NCBI GenBank assembly: GCA_029532415.1
Contig: JAQOTA010000033.1
Coordinates: forward strand, 310,001-374,000
Length of the DNA: 64,000 nt
Source: Marasmius tenuissimus
Lineage: Eukaryota > Basidiomycota > Agaricomycetes > Agaricales > Marasmiaceae
Direction: 5' to 3'
The position numbers and the translations under genes are program-made. Shown here in pieces: positions 1-10,654 of the stretch. The notes under the pieces were generated by a model. That model was not told the DNA's origin and ran no database searches. It worked only from the letters and a program-made list of their open reading frames with translations. Position 1 is the stretch's first letter. Each line of letters begins with the position of its first letter.

Positions 1-611
1 GCGAGGTGGTCTCTGATGACCTTCATATGCGGGGAAGGAGAGGCATTGGTAGCGAGTACCAATGCTGGTGACCTGAAGAACGTGGGGATAGACGTTCGTG
101 CGCCAGAAACGGGCTATTTACCGGTGCACCATTGTGAAAGAGCTCGTTCAAGGTTTTCCTTGATCATCACAAAGGCCCGATATGACGAGGAAGCAAAAAT
201 GGCTGCGTCTGATGCTTCGAAGAGATCCTACCAACGATCGTGAGCTCATCTCCAGTAAGTAAATAGTGGCGGGGGAGGGACGTACCATGTGCAAGTTCCA
301 AGCTGCGATGCTCGAGGTTCCACTCTACTGTTCATCCGCTCCGTTGTTCCTCGCCACTAACCGCGTTCTCTTCGAAACAGCTGGGCCAAGAGCGAGTCGG
401 ATTTTCTCCTCTTTTTGCTCATATCGTGGAACAGACCTCAGAAAATATAGACTAGCCAAGGGCGATGAAGCTACGGCCACTCGAGACCCAGTCGTGAGGT
501 AGACGAAAGCAAAAGGCAAGGGTTGAAAATGTCACATCACGAGCATGCGTAACACCTTGTCACTTCCGGATCACGACCACGTGGGCCAAGCGAAGCTGAC
601 CATCTACCACC
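1..611. other. No assignable gene
   Basis: Short overlapping open frames only, none with a recognisable motif. An ATG at 16 opens 75 codons without similarity I can name. This may be decayed upstream sequence of the F-box relic that follows. Confidence 0.4.
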
Positions 612-1025
612 ATGATCAACGGCAATCTCAACGACAGAGTACCGTTCGAAGCCTTGGAGTCGATCCTCAGCGCCGTAGATCTTGGCTCTATGCCATCTTG
701 CACCCTTGTTTGCCGGTCCTGGCTATCCATTTGCCGCCCTCATTTATCCAGGCATCTCATTCTCGATATCAGATCGTGAGTGACGGGAATTTTCCGTCCA
801 TGTCCATTACGAGCGATTCGATGACATCGGGCTCGACTACCGGTTGTTCCCTGTGGTGCATTATCTTGATGGTAAACTCCTGAAAAAAAATTTGCTGAAT
901 GTCAGGTGTTCTGATCCCAGGATTGAAACAAGGTCGAGGAGCTTTTCTGGTAAAACTTTCTATCGTATTCTATGGCAAAAAGTTCCTCGCTATTAGTAGC
1001 ACGAGCGGCAGCATTTACACAACCT
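612..1025 (+). pseudogene. F-box protein relic
   Basis: From the ATG at 612 the first 55 codons read as a fungal F-box: a VPFEALESILSAVD helix, then the CTLVCRSWL core and a HLSRHLILD tail. F-box proteins recruit substrates to SCF ubiquitin ligases through Skp1. The frame hits TGA at 777. From about 780 another frame stays open to a TAG near 1025 and continues in the style of these proteins (for example HYERFDDIGLDYRLFPVVHY). A frameshift, or an unrecognised intron starting at the GTGAG at 776, separates the two parts. No leucine-rich or WD region follows, so the gene is truncated as well as shifted. The F-box core is clear; that the copy is dead is inferred. Confidence 0.55.
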
Positions 1026-1420
1026 TCAACACCGTTTTCAATCATATCCACGAACTCGAGATGCAGACGTTGTATGAGGAACCCATGAGCTTAGTCGGCT
1101 TTATACGTTCGTTCCCACATCAACTAAGGAAATACTCTATAATCGTTCGGCTATTCCATTGAGCTCAAGCTTATGAATCAGAAGAACGCTGTCCGACGCG
1201 AGATTGTCACTTATTCTCGATCTGGGTTATTGCATACCAGCGCCTCTACAGTAGACTCTACTCTAAATATTTGGTGACAGCGGCGCAAAAGCGCTGATGT
1301 AGTCATGCGACCTTGAGATGTTCAATTGATTTCGATACAACGCCTCATATCAGCTTTGTATTTGCCTGGTACATATAAAGGTTTGTCTCGTGAGGACTTC
1401 CATCACCGGTACACCACGCG
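1026..1420. other. No gene seen
   Basis: Roughly 400 bp between two relics. I see no coding motif, repeat or splice-supported exon here. Confidence 0.4.
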
Positions 1421-2765
1421 ATGGCGAGTCAGACTTGCTTCCCTGATGCGCAGAATTTCTCTATCAACAGCGCGAACTTCAATCAAGTATCCGGAGACAA
1501 GTACAACTACTATCACCAGATACCTCATGAAAACGAGACACGTACCTACTACCGAGTTTGACGATGTGAGCCGTTATCTTCTTGAACGATCAATCAGACA
1601 GATATCTAATTCGGTATGTAGTTCAAGCAAATCACGCGTGGCGAAATTTGCAGGCTTCAGAATGTGTGCCAACTTCGTGATCACTCGGAAAATTGTCATT
1701 GTCCGACACGGGAGGAGCACTTGTGCCCACCCAGAGTGGTCAGGACGATCTGCACGGCCAAGGTGCTAGTAACTGGAATGGGCAAGATTACAGCGGTAAC
1801 ATATAGTGGACCAAGTGCACGGGGAGAACGTTTTTTATTTCGTCCGGTCAGCTCAAATTTGAGCTCAAGCTGCTTATCAACAGGCATTTATCGAGGAATT
1901 TCGGAAACTTTCGAGACGACTGTACGTTGATTTGAACTATAAACTTGTTTGAATATCCAAGGTTCTTCAGGTCGTCTGAAGCAGCCCAAGTATTTGCTAT
2001 CGACAATGGAATGATTCCCACACTGGTTCTTTGGCACGGTGAGGTGCTTGCTCACGAGGAGTTCCGTAACTGATCAGAGGTTATCATCCAGACCTTATAC
2101 CACTTGCACACTTCAAGGCAAATGTGGGGTGGTTGGGTGAGATTTTTCTCTACAACTTGTGTATAAGTGGCCAGAGTAATGTGATTGGACAATTCACTAA
2201 TCATTGTCTAGGTGCAACGGAACTGTCGATTTGAGGTTTTGTGGAGGGACCCCAACAGAGGACTGATCTGCCGTGGTCCATTGGGGCCAAAGACCTATCT
2301 CCACTGGTGGCATTTGAGCGTAAAAGACTTGCCTTCAACCACCGACTTCCTTCAGCGAGATGTTTTCTTGCGCTTCTTGGCCGGCTTGGAATCAAGAGTG
2401 CTTGATTGCTCATTGATATCTGCTATCCGTTCCACTGGCTATGAGGAATAAGACCATGAATTGATCGCGGAACCAACTTTATTTGCTACTCTAACCTCAA
2501 CTCCCATTGCCACCGCAAATAACGTCTGGATGTATGATATAAGTTTCTCTAAAGAGCGAGTATGTTTGGATAATGGAGTCACAAGGCAAGTAAATCGTAG
2601 CTCATAAGTCGCTCTATCTGAATTGCCCGAGTAGATTCCGGCCTTCTGGATATGGAGGCGAGTTTGTACTGGGGTTGAATTGGCATGCAGCAGATGCCTG
2701 GCTTTCCCAGGCATCAAGCATCTTTTGTGACTGGGGAGTCTCGGCGGAGGATAATCTGGGGGTCT
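1421..2765 (+). pseudogene. Decayed PDAxNF-motif family gene (basidiomycete-specific)
   Basis: The ATG at 1421 starts a 46-codon frame with the N-terminal signature FPDAQNFSINSANFNQVSGD followed by KYNYYHQ, then stops at TGA 1559. Downstream, out-of-frame blocks match the usual order of this basidiomycete family as I recall it: GKITAVTYSGPSA (about 1780-1820), FIEEFRKLSRR (about 1884), AQVFAIDNGMIPTLVLWHGE (about 1983-2042), LPSTTDFLQRDVFLRFLAG (about 2330), a valine/serine block ending VCLDNGVTR (about 2580) and WLSQASSIF (about 2698). The middle part of such proteins resembles a kinase-like lobe, but their role is unknown. Multiple stops and frame changes show that the copy is not functional unless many introns are missed. 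Family memory is the basis; no search was run. Confidence 0.6.
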
Positions 2766-2955
2766 GCAGTGCGTTATTTTCTTCGTGCTGCTACCTTTGC
2801 TACAGAGTAATGTCTACCAGAGCTTAGCCTCTTGTGCCTCGTGCAGTTTTGCGGGACCATATCGATGAATCCCGGTCCAAATTGAGGCGACGATGTGAGT
2901 GGTCAGGGATTTTCCTCTTCGTTCATCCAGCACCCCTCACCCTGCCCGGTGACAA

Positions 2956-3555
2956 ATGAGCATGCCGGCCTGCAGCACAATTAATCTGTCATCTGGCAAT
3001 ACTCAGGCCGTGGATTGGGCCGGAATGGCTGAACAAACGATGATGCTACCAATAATTGACCGGTTTGATTCAGCGCCGGCGCTCAACTCACATACGAATA
3101 GTGAGATGATCAACTTCGAAAGAGATTTAGGGTTAAATTGGAGTACAATGGACCCGGCGACTTACAATCCCCTGGGCGTTTACTCGGACGCTACTCAGAG
3201 TGTTGGATGGTCTGGTCTGCACCAGGCAGTACCATCCACCGTCGCAAGCACCTCATTCAACGATTTAGTTCACGATATGACCTTCTTCCCTCCAGCTGTT
3301 ACTCAACCCACCAATTCGACCGTTCGTACCTCTCACCAATCTCTCTCGCATGCTGGCATAAGCACACTCAATGTGCATGACCCAACACACCCTCGGAGCT
3401 TCTCCGACGGCGATAGCTCTATTGTTCTTCAGGAAGACTGGGACGGTTTGATAGCACATACAGAACAGCAGCTAGTCCTCACCCTGTCATGGGCAGGCCC
3501 TGTTTGTCTACCCCAAGATGGAAGATTGCCACTTTCTTTTGACTATAGGGAGTAG
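2956..3555 (+). CDS. Hypothetical 199-aa protein
   Basis: An uninterrupted 200-codon frame from ATG 2956 to TAG 3553. It begins MSMPACSTINLSSG and is rich in Ser, Thr, Asn and acidic residues with no membrane segment or signal peptide. The composition resembles the low-complexity activation regions that precede zinc fingers in fungal regulators, such as the C2H2 gene at 8576, but no finger was found downstream in any frame to about 3780. It could be the first exon of a longer gene or an orphan. The length of the open frame and its AT/GC balance are the only support for coding, and no family was recognised. Confidence 0.35.
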   Translation: MSMPACSTINLSSGNTQAVDWAGMAEQTMMLPIIDRFDSAPALNSHTNSEMINFERDLGLNWSTMDPATYNPLGVYSDATQSVGWSGLHQAVPSTVASTSFNDLVHDMTFFPPAVTQPTNSTVRTSHQSLSHAGISTLNVHDPTHPRSFSDGDSSIVLQEDWDGLIAHTEQQLVLTLSWAGPVCLPQDGRLPLSFDYRE

Positions 3556-3781
3556 ACTCACCCGTGGGGAAGGAATACCAATGTCGAAGAACAATAACGT
3601 AGATACGATTCGGCTTCGTAGTCACCCGATTCGCCCAACTCGAGTGACGGTTAGTAGTATTCATGCTCAATAAAATATCGAGCGGGCACACAGACTTTAT
3701 GCACCCGTATTCCTGGTTGAAGGTCAATGGAAATCAGAGTGCAAAGCTTCGTTCCGATGGAGCTCTTTGTTGCAAACAGAA

Positions 3782-4045
3782 TTAACTTGAACAAAAGTCA
3801 GGACTGAATGATCTTTGTCGTACGATCCCACTAACTCTCGAAATTAGGCGATTTAAATCTCTTGTTGACTGGCGTTTACTGAGCCTTGCGTCATGTGGAC
3901 TACCTCCGAGGTCGGGGGAATCATGGTGAAGTTCATTAACATCTTTATTCGCACGGACATTTTTACGAAGAATTATCCGGTGTCTTGCGTCAACGCTTCT
4001 ATTAATATAGCCTCGTTGGATCCGTCGTCCCAATGCTAGCAACAA
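3782..4045. other. Segment shared (inverted) with 49868-50110
   Basis: The reverse complement of this stretch aligns by eye with the plus strand at about 49868-50110. Shared blocks include GGATCCA.CGA, the AAGAC.CCG region, GAACT.CACGAT and the tail ACATGACGCA. Translated on the minus strand here and the plus strand there, both give RRIQR, a D.R core, NELHH/DELHD and PHDA.LS. No start codon is obvious, so it may be an eroded exon or conserved flank. It lies upstream of P450 copy 1 exactly as its partner lies upstream of P450 copy 2, so the duplication includes this flank. Confidence 0.45.
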
Positions 4046-4205
4046 GATAAGTATTGCTGGTGTCGTTTTGGCGGACTGCCATTTGAATGAATGCTGGGTA
4101 TTGGCAAAGAATCAGTGGCCCTCTAGCAGTGTAGATGGAGTTTTGAGGAAAGGAAAAGTTATACGCCAAGGTACGCTTAATTCCGCCGCCTTCGATGGTT
4201 TCACA

Positions 4206-4321
4206 CTGACCAAGTCACTCCTTCAAATCTTCGGATAATTATGGGCCGTAGGGCGTTAGCACTGGTATGCTGTGAGCAATCGCTTCTATTTGGTGACATT
4301 GCATGGGATCTGGATAAATAG
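4206..4321 (+). promoter_or_regulatory. Conserved promoter blocks of P450 copy 1
   Basis: Two blocks are nearly identical to the region upstream of P450 copy 2. The first, at 4206-4250, contains CTTCAAATCTTCGGATAAT and then GGGCCGT. The second is a TATA-like ATAAATAG at 4314-4321, about 42 bp before the ATG, at the same distance as in copy 2. Conservation between diverged copies suggests retained promoter elements; which factor binds is unknown. Confidence 0.45.
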
Positions 4322-4362
4322 CAATGGTTTGAGGAACTTGGAAGATCACCCACATTTCCAAC

Positions 4363-6553
4363 ATGCCCTCATTGCTCGTCCCTAGCCCTATAGCTACTAC
4401 AGCTATGCTCTTAGGCGTTGTGGGTTTTTTGCAGAGAAAGTATTCACATTCAATCTCATTCCCCTCTTCGTAGGCCAATCATCTCTACCTCAACAAATAT
4501 GAGCCAGTCCGAACGACTGTCATCCGAACTGCTTTGGTTTTGCTTCTCGAGCCCGCCATCCAGCTCTTCGTTCTTCACCGCGTCACTTCTGTTGATATCT
4601 CTACCTCCAGCATCATGCTCGCATACCTGGTCTTTTTCTCGTCCCTGGTGACTTCCATCATTCTCTACCGGGTCTCCCCCTTCCACCCACTTGCCAAAGT
4701 TCCGGGCCCGATGATCTTCAAGATTACGAAGTTCTGGAGAATGTGTATCTGTTGGAGAGGCCAACAACACTTTGTGTTGAAGGATTTACATCACCAGTAC
4801 GGTCCTATCGTCAGGACAGGTACGTTTACACCTTTCCTTTTGCCTCTGTGTTAAAACAGTCCTCACCCAGGACCGAACGACATCTCCATTACCGACCTCG
4901 CTTCGGTAAAGGCTGTTCTCGGTACAGACGGTCTACCAAAAGGACCAGGTATACGTGTTCAGCTATGTTCATCCTCCATTCTCACGGTGTCGCGCATCCA
5001 GCATACCTCCGGTTGAAGACTGTTGGGAGTCCTCCTGCACTGATTGGGGCGACAGGACAGGATCACACGGATCGCCGCCGAGTTTGGAGTAGAGGCTTCA
5101 CATCTGAGTCTCTCAGGGAATACCAGCCAATCATAACCACAAAAGGAGATGAGCTGTCACAGAGTCTCTCTGCACGGGCGGGGTCAGAGTTGGATTTGAC
5201 ATATTGGTTGAACTTATTCACGTCCGTCCTTTACTAATGATCAGAGGCACTTATGACTTATCAAAACGTTTCGCGCTAGGTTCGATTTCATGTCCGAGAT
5301 GATGTAAGTTCAAGATATTTGTTGTCCCTCTAATTTGACTCAACAATCTTCGATTCAGGTTCGGTTACAAGACTGAGATGGTGAAAAAGGGAAGAGACGA
5401 TACCGGATTGATGGGGCTTATTCAGACAGGAGCCCGGTAGGATGTATTTCTTTGTCAGGCTTCTGCTCTGTTCACTGAAATCATCGTCTTCATAGGTTTG
5501 TGGAAACAATTGGTCATGTTACATGGTTGACATATCTTTCTACTTACCTGCCATCGTCGTCCAAGAATCTTCGTGAAATCGGGGGGTCTTGGGGACAACG
5601 CCGTGTTGAGATGGGATCGAAGACAAAGGATTTATGGTATCACTTAGTACGTACCTCTTGGCTGAATTCTCAGAATTCATCCGATCACAGAGCCATTAAT
5701 ATCCCTAATTTTTGTACTTTCAGACTGATGAGGAAGGCCACGAGAAAGTAAAGCCAAATCCAGCTTATGTCCGTCCCGATTCTGTGACAGCAATAATCGC
5801 TGGCTCGGATACCACCTCTACTGCGATGGCCAACTTCTTTTGGTGTATCATGGCCCATCCCAAGGTGTATGAGCGAGTCTGCGATGAAGTCAGCAAGGAG
5901 TATCCTCCCGGAACGGACCCACTACGAGATACCTCCCGACACGGGAACATGACGTTCATGAAAGCGTGCTTGTAAGTGTTGTTAGACTCGTATCGGTGGT
6001 CCATTTAGTTTATCTCCCACTCACAAGGAACGAATCGCTTCGCGTTTTCCCGCCAGTACTCACTAACTGTACTCGCGTCGTTCCTAAGGGATCAGGAGGC
6101 AGGGTTATCAGTGGACAGTAAGTGTCTCATGTCGTTATGTGCACTTACGGACCAGTGAAACCCACCCCGTGATTCAATTACAGTTTCATTGCTGAAGGCA
6201 CTCAAGTTCAAATCCCGCCGATCGGTGTTCATTACAATCCGGAAAATTTCTCACCCAGCCCTGAATCCTTTATCCCCGAACGTTGGATTCCCAAAGAGGC
6301 AGATGCCGTCTTCAAAGGGCAACCAGTGAAGATGAAGATGGACGCATTTGTTCCGTTCTCGTACGGACCTGCGAACTGCATTGGGAAACATCTGGCGATA
6401 CTCGAGATGATGATGGTTTTAACTATGTTGATTCAGAGATTTCAGTTCGAGTTTGTACCGGGCTTTCAGTGGAAAGAGTGGCCGGGAAGGAAGGTTGATG
6501 CCTTTGCTACGAGAAACGCTCCCTTGAAGGTGGTGATCAAGCCGAGGGCCTGA
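4363..6553 (+). CDS. Cytochrome P450 monooxygenase, copy 1
   Basis: Ten exons join to an intact 553-codon frame: 4363-4419, 4474-4819, 4871-4948, 5002-5221, 5280-5303, 5359-5436, 5496-5646, 5724-5971, 6028-6117, 6184-6553. All introns (51-77 bp) have GT and AG ends. Exon 2 encodes an N-terminal hydrophobic region followed by a proline-rich hinge (FHPLAKVPGP), which suggests an ER anchor. Family motifs: I-helix AGSDTTS at residues 344-350, ExxR as ESLR at 403-406, PERW at 462-465, and the haem loop FSYGPANCIG at 489-498 with the ligand Cys496. Length is normal for basidiomycete P450s. The start is set by agreement with copy 2, whose first exon is also 57 nt. The substrate cannot be inferred; the ATG and exon map are well supported by the paralogue. 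Confidence 0.92.
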
Positions 6554-7247
6554 TTGCGTCGGACTTTGGTTTCAAAAGCAGATAAGCGGGCTATCTAAAC
6601 CAAAATTATTGCGTTCAGGAAAGGATAGGTACTGTAAGATAGTTAACTAACGCCTTCGCCTTTGGGGCTACGCCTGACCTCAGTATCGGTTTTCAATTCC
6701 TGTACATATCCTTGTGGCTTATCCATGTACTCGCTAGAATTCCGTACTATCGAAGGCCTTAGGAGACACATAATCATTGCGACAGTTGCGCACGAAACCC
6801 CCAAGACACTCAGCTATTACGTTTGGTCGAACACAGGTAAAACTTAGAGGAATGTAATCAGAACGGTACCTGGCTACCGTAGAACAAAAGTGTGGATCAG
6901 CCTTTGCGTTCTCATTCAAATTTAGAAACGACGACGGCAAAGTTCCTGCCGGTTAGCATATCATTGGTGAATGGCTCGGAGCCGAGTGAGCTACGCAAAA
7001 AAGGAATATAGGTATGTGGGATCAATCAATCAGAGGGAAATAAATGAGAAGGAGGCGGGTGGGTAGCGAAGATCTCGACTCTCGAAGTACTTGTAGTTGA
7101 GAACAATTGGCCGCAGGGCATGGTATGAAGATGTGGCATTAACGAGGAAAAAGGTAAGCGAACAGTGAATTGACGAAGTAGCAGGTGACATCTCGAGGGA
7201 GGGAGTGGAAGTACCTTGATCACCCTAGAGCCAGCAGCTACTATATC
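6554..7247. other. No gene seen
   Basis: 3' flank of P450 copy 1. Only short frames; no motif or repeat noticed apart from the inverted-repeat element that begins at 7248. Confidence 0.4.
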
Positions 7248-7466
7248 TACTGTACTGGAGTGTAGGGAGGCGACGCAACGCGTAACGATGAGGGCGTCCT
7301 GTCGCTAAAATTAAAATCTTTTCAAGGTTGCTTTGGCCTTCGAACCTGCTATATGTGGCTTGGAAGCCCCGAGTACCTGCCAAATAAGGGAGTTCCCGCT
7401 AGTGAAAATCCAAAGTTGGTGCGTAATGGTCCTCTGACTGTCGCCTCCCTACACTTCAGTACAGTA
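7248..7466. mobile_element. MITE-like element with TA target duplication
   Basis: Near-perfect terminal inverted repeats face each other at 7250-7274 and 7440-7464 (25 bp, one mismatch; left end CTGTACTGGAGTGTAGGGAG). TA dinucleotides flank them at 7248-7249 and 7465-7466. Total about 219 bp with no coding capacity. The TA duplication suggests mobilisation by a Tc1/mariner-type transposase, which is inferred only from the target site. Confidence 0.6.
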
Positions 7467-8575
7467 TAGCACTGGAACCGGGAGTTACGGGCCGAGATAC
7501 CCCCACTGCGCATTGATAGGAGGTAGTCTGATACACCGTGATCAAGGTCAAAACAATGAGGACAGAAAGTATGTTAAGTTCCGCTGAAACAGATTGATCA
7601 TTGCAGGATCATAAATGGCAAACAGCCACGTTAGATACTATCCAATGGCCCGAAGACCACGGAAGAGGTGGATGGAGAACAGAGTAGCAGCTGATGATGG
7701 CGTGGTGCGCGGAAACACGAGTTATACACCGATGAGTTCGTGAATCCCCCTTACGCTTGGGATCCACCTTCTGGGAGTCAAACAATGACTTGGGTCCTTG
7801 CTCAGGAAGTGTGGTGAACGTGCCTTAATACTCGGGTTGAAGCACAAAAATACGTAACGGCTGAGCCATCACTTGTAGCATGGTCCTTGTCTCTGAATCT
7901 TGACACCGATACTGCGTCTTCTATAGACAATCACTTCGCACAATGCTCATGAGTCAGAGGGGTAAACGGAGACCAGAAAGTCTATGTCAAATGTGCTTGC
8001 CGCACTAGGTGACGAGTGCGAGCCGCTCGTCACTGCCCAGTGACAAGACTCGCCACAATCTGTTTACAGTCTGTCCTATTTCTAGGAGAATATATAACCC
8101 GTTACTATTCTACAACTATGAGGGTATACTATTATGTATCGCAGCTCGGGATTAGAAATAGGCGTACTGGGGCATAGGCGCGATCCTCAAACTCAAGAAG
8201 GGTCCAGGTCCTCTGGCTTTGTGACTACTCTTCAAGGTCTGCTTGTCTGTTGACGTCGTTGGCCGCGTACTAAACCATAACCTTTAGCCCACCCTCACCA
8301 TCCGTCAGACTGCTTTGATATTCCGTTTAGTGTTTTGAGCTATGACTCACAGCAGATCCCTCCTTCTGATTTCGGCCATCAGACCATAAGCTCACCGAGC
8401 ACTGAGCATCCATCCTCTAGAAGCACAGTCCGTCCGTTCGGGTAAAATCCTGCGCCGATGGATCTAACGAGTATCGCTGATTCCTTGTTATTATGATCCA
8501 TGTAGGACAGGGATCGACCGGATATCTCAACAATTGTTCCCGTCAGACACAGATATATATGCATACCCCCACAAT
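7467..8575. other. No gene seen; upstream of C2H2 gene
   Basis: About 1.1 kb with only short frames. A frame open upstream of the ATG at 8576 suggests that the zinc-finger gene's leader lies in the last 50-100 bp. No other structure was found. Confidence 0.35.
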
Positions 8576-9164
8576 ATGAACTACCAGTCCCGCCCTGGAT
8601 CGATCATGCTCAACGGATATGCAAGGGGTACTCCGTTACAGTCGTCTATCGAAGGCCGATTCCCTCCTCACAACAGGCTTCAATATCGCTTTGATTCCGT
8701 TCAACAGGATGAATCCCTCTTGGGGGAGAACGCACTCGTAACTGCAATAGGCGAAAACCATCATACGGCGCCACCGTTAGATTGGGTTCAAGGATCTTTG
8801 AATGCCAACCCAAGGGCCGACACCCCGTACCCCTACCGCGATACAATCGCGAGCTTTGGGGGCGTCGAATACCACAGACCAGTAGGCTCTGCAACCACCA
8901 CAACTGTGGCGACGAGGCACCGTAGGAATAGACCGGTTTACTTTTGTGAAGTTCCCGGATGTACATCGAAAGGATTCACACAGAAGCACAACTTTGAATG
9001 TGAGTTTTTGGTCTCGAAGGCTATTCTCACTGGGTCATTCAACAGTTTTAGATCACCTGAGAGCTCACGGGGGCTGTAAACCTTTCCAGTGCGAAAGTTG
9101 TGGTCGAAGGTTCAACTCACGATCTGATCTCACAAGGCACGTTAGAAGAGTTCACGAGGGGTGA
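8576..9164 (+). CDS. C2H2 zinc-finger protein (two fingers)
   Basis: Exon 1 is 8576-8999 and exon 2 is 9052-9164. The 52-bp intron has GTGAG at the donor and TTTTAG at the acceptor. Splicing joins the first finger across the intron: Cys-X4-Cys (CEVPGC), then the KGFTQKHN block and HLRAH, so the intron lies between the two halves of the finger. The second finger is complete in exon 2 (CESC, FNSRSDLTRH, VRRVH), and the protein ends two residues later. The predicted protein is 178 aa: a Tyr/Pro/Arg-rich N-terminal region, a basic RHRRNRP stretch and the C-terminal finger pair, as in small fungal DNA-binding regulators. The start is the first ATG (MNYQSRPG) in the long frame; an upstream exon cannot be excluded. 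The target genes are unknown. Confidence 0.75.
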
Positions 9165-10654
9165 GCGGTCTTAGACGGTGATCACAGCGCTGGCATCCCG
9201 CGGCAGGAGGCAACTCATTTAGATCACATGTAGTATGTACCCATATCCCAGCCAACCCCCCTCTCCTGTGCATCGTGGAGCTCCGAGAAATACAATAGAA
9301 GTGAAAATTGGCGATGTGGGGCCGGAAATACGGTTTCGTTGATGCGCCACTCACTCGTTTTACAAGGGCATCATCGGGCGCTTTTGAGCTTTTCGGCGAA
9401 CCAACTCATTATGGCCAAAGAGTTTTGACCACCAAAAGTGTCTGGACGGGCCTAAAAATCTGAAAAAAGTTCTGTAGAATGCTGTGATGTTCTAGTACAT
9501 ACCCTCATTGCCAAAGGGTTTGATTTGTCCCAAGGGGCCTCAGGCCCTCAGCGGGTAGGGAGTGGGTATCACGCATCAACAAAACCGGTCCGGGTGGCCC
9601 GCGCCACAGACTCTCAGGGGCTAGTACGCCGCAGACTATCTAATGCTCGTCAAGATTGTGGCTACAAAATAACGCCGACTATCTGCTGTGAAGCGAGATA
9701 TAACTTCCGACGTGCTGTATTGATCTAAGTATGTATTGAAGCCGGCACGAGGGGTTTAGGGAGAAACGAGGCCGCTGGTATTGGTGGTCTTCTTGTCCTC
9801 AAGCGCTGGTGAGCATTACTAGTTCAACTCCTTTCCAGTATTCTTCCCGACCGCTATGAGCGATGATCATCTATCGCCTTTTTTTGGAACCAGTCTTAAC
9901 GTCAACATGGTGGCCTTAGCCCTCTTCATCGAGATGAACCATGTTTTCTCTGGATAGGGGAGATTGGAGTGACGATTACATGTATTTAACCCAACGTGGC
10001 TCGGACGAAAGACTTGGGTACAAGTTGCTCTTTCGATAGCAGTACGAACCGCCATTTTAGAAAAAAAAATGTTGCCCGTTTGCCACTTATATTGCAATCA
10101 CTCATCGTCTCCACGCTGCTAGAGTTTGTGAAGGTACTTGTTGTGACAGATTTCCCGTTTTTTACCGACGACAGCTGGCGTTTTAACCACTTCACCGAAG
10201 GCTAGATACAATCGACAGTGAGCTACTCCAGGGCCAAAGACGCTTCGAAACCTCCTTTGGTACCATACGCTCGCTTAGGCCCGAGAACGTACATTGTTAG
10301 CACTAACGTCGGTGATGGATGCCAGAGACAACTCATGGGGCTGGAATGTATTGGCTGGATCGTAGTGGCAGTTGAGGGCATTGCTCATATGTACTTTGAT
10401 CCCTCTATGGTTAGGCCAATTTTATACCGCTCAGGCATGGTGACTGTCAAAGAGAAACCAGTGTCTACAGTATTTGTTATCCCGTGTTCTCCACATTATC
10501 TGTTCAAGAGTCAACGTTCAACCATGATGCACAATTTAATTAATTCTCAGTGATACAAATCTAATCAATCAAAGTCGCGGAGTTGGAACAAGCAGACACA
10601 ATTATACGTGCTCATCCAAACCAATGTCGAACATACCGAAACTGCGCCAAACCT
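9165..10654. other. No gene seen
   Basis: Nearly 1.5 kb with only short, mutually overlapping frames on both strands. No domain, repeat or RNA gene was recognised. Confidence 0.35.
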
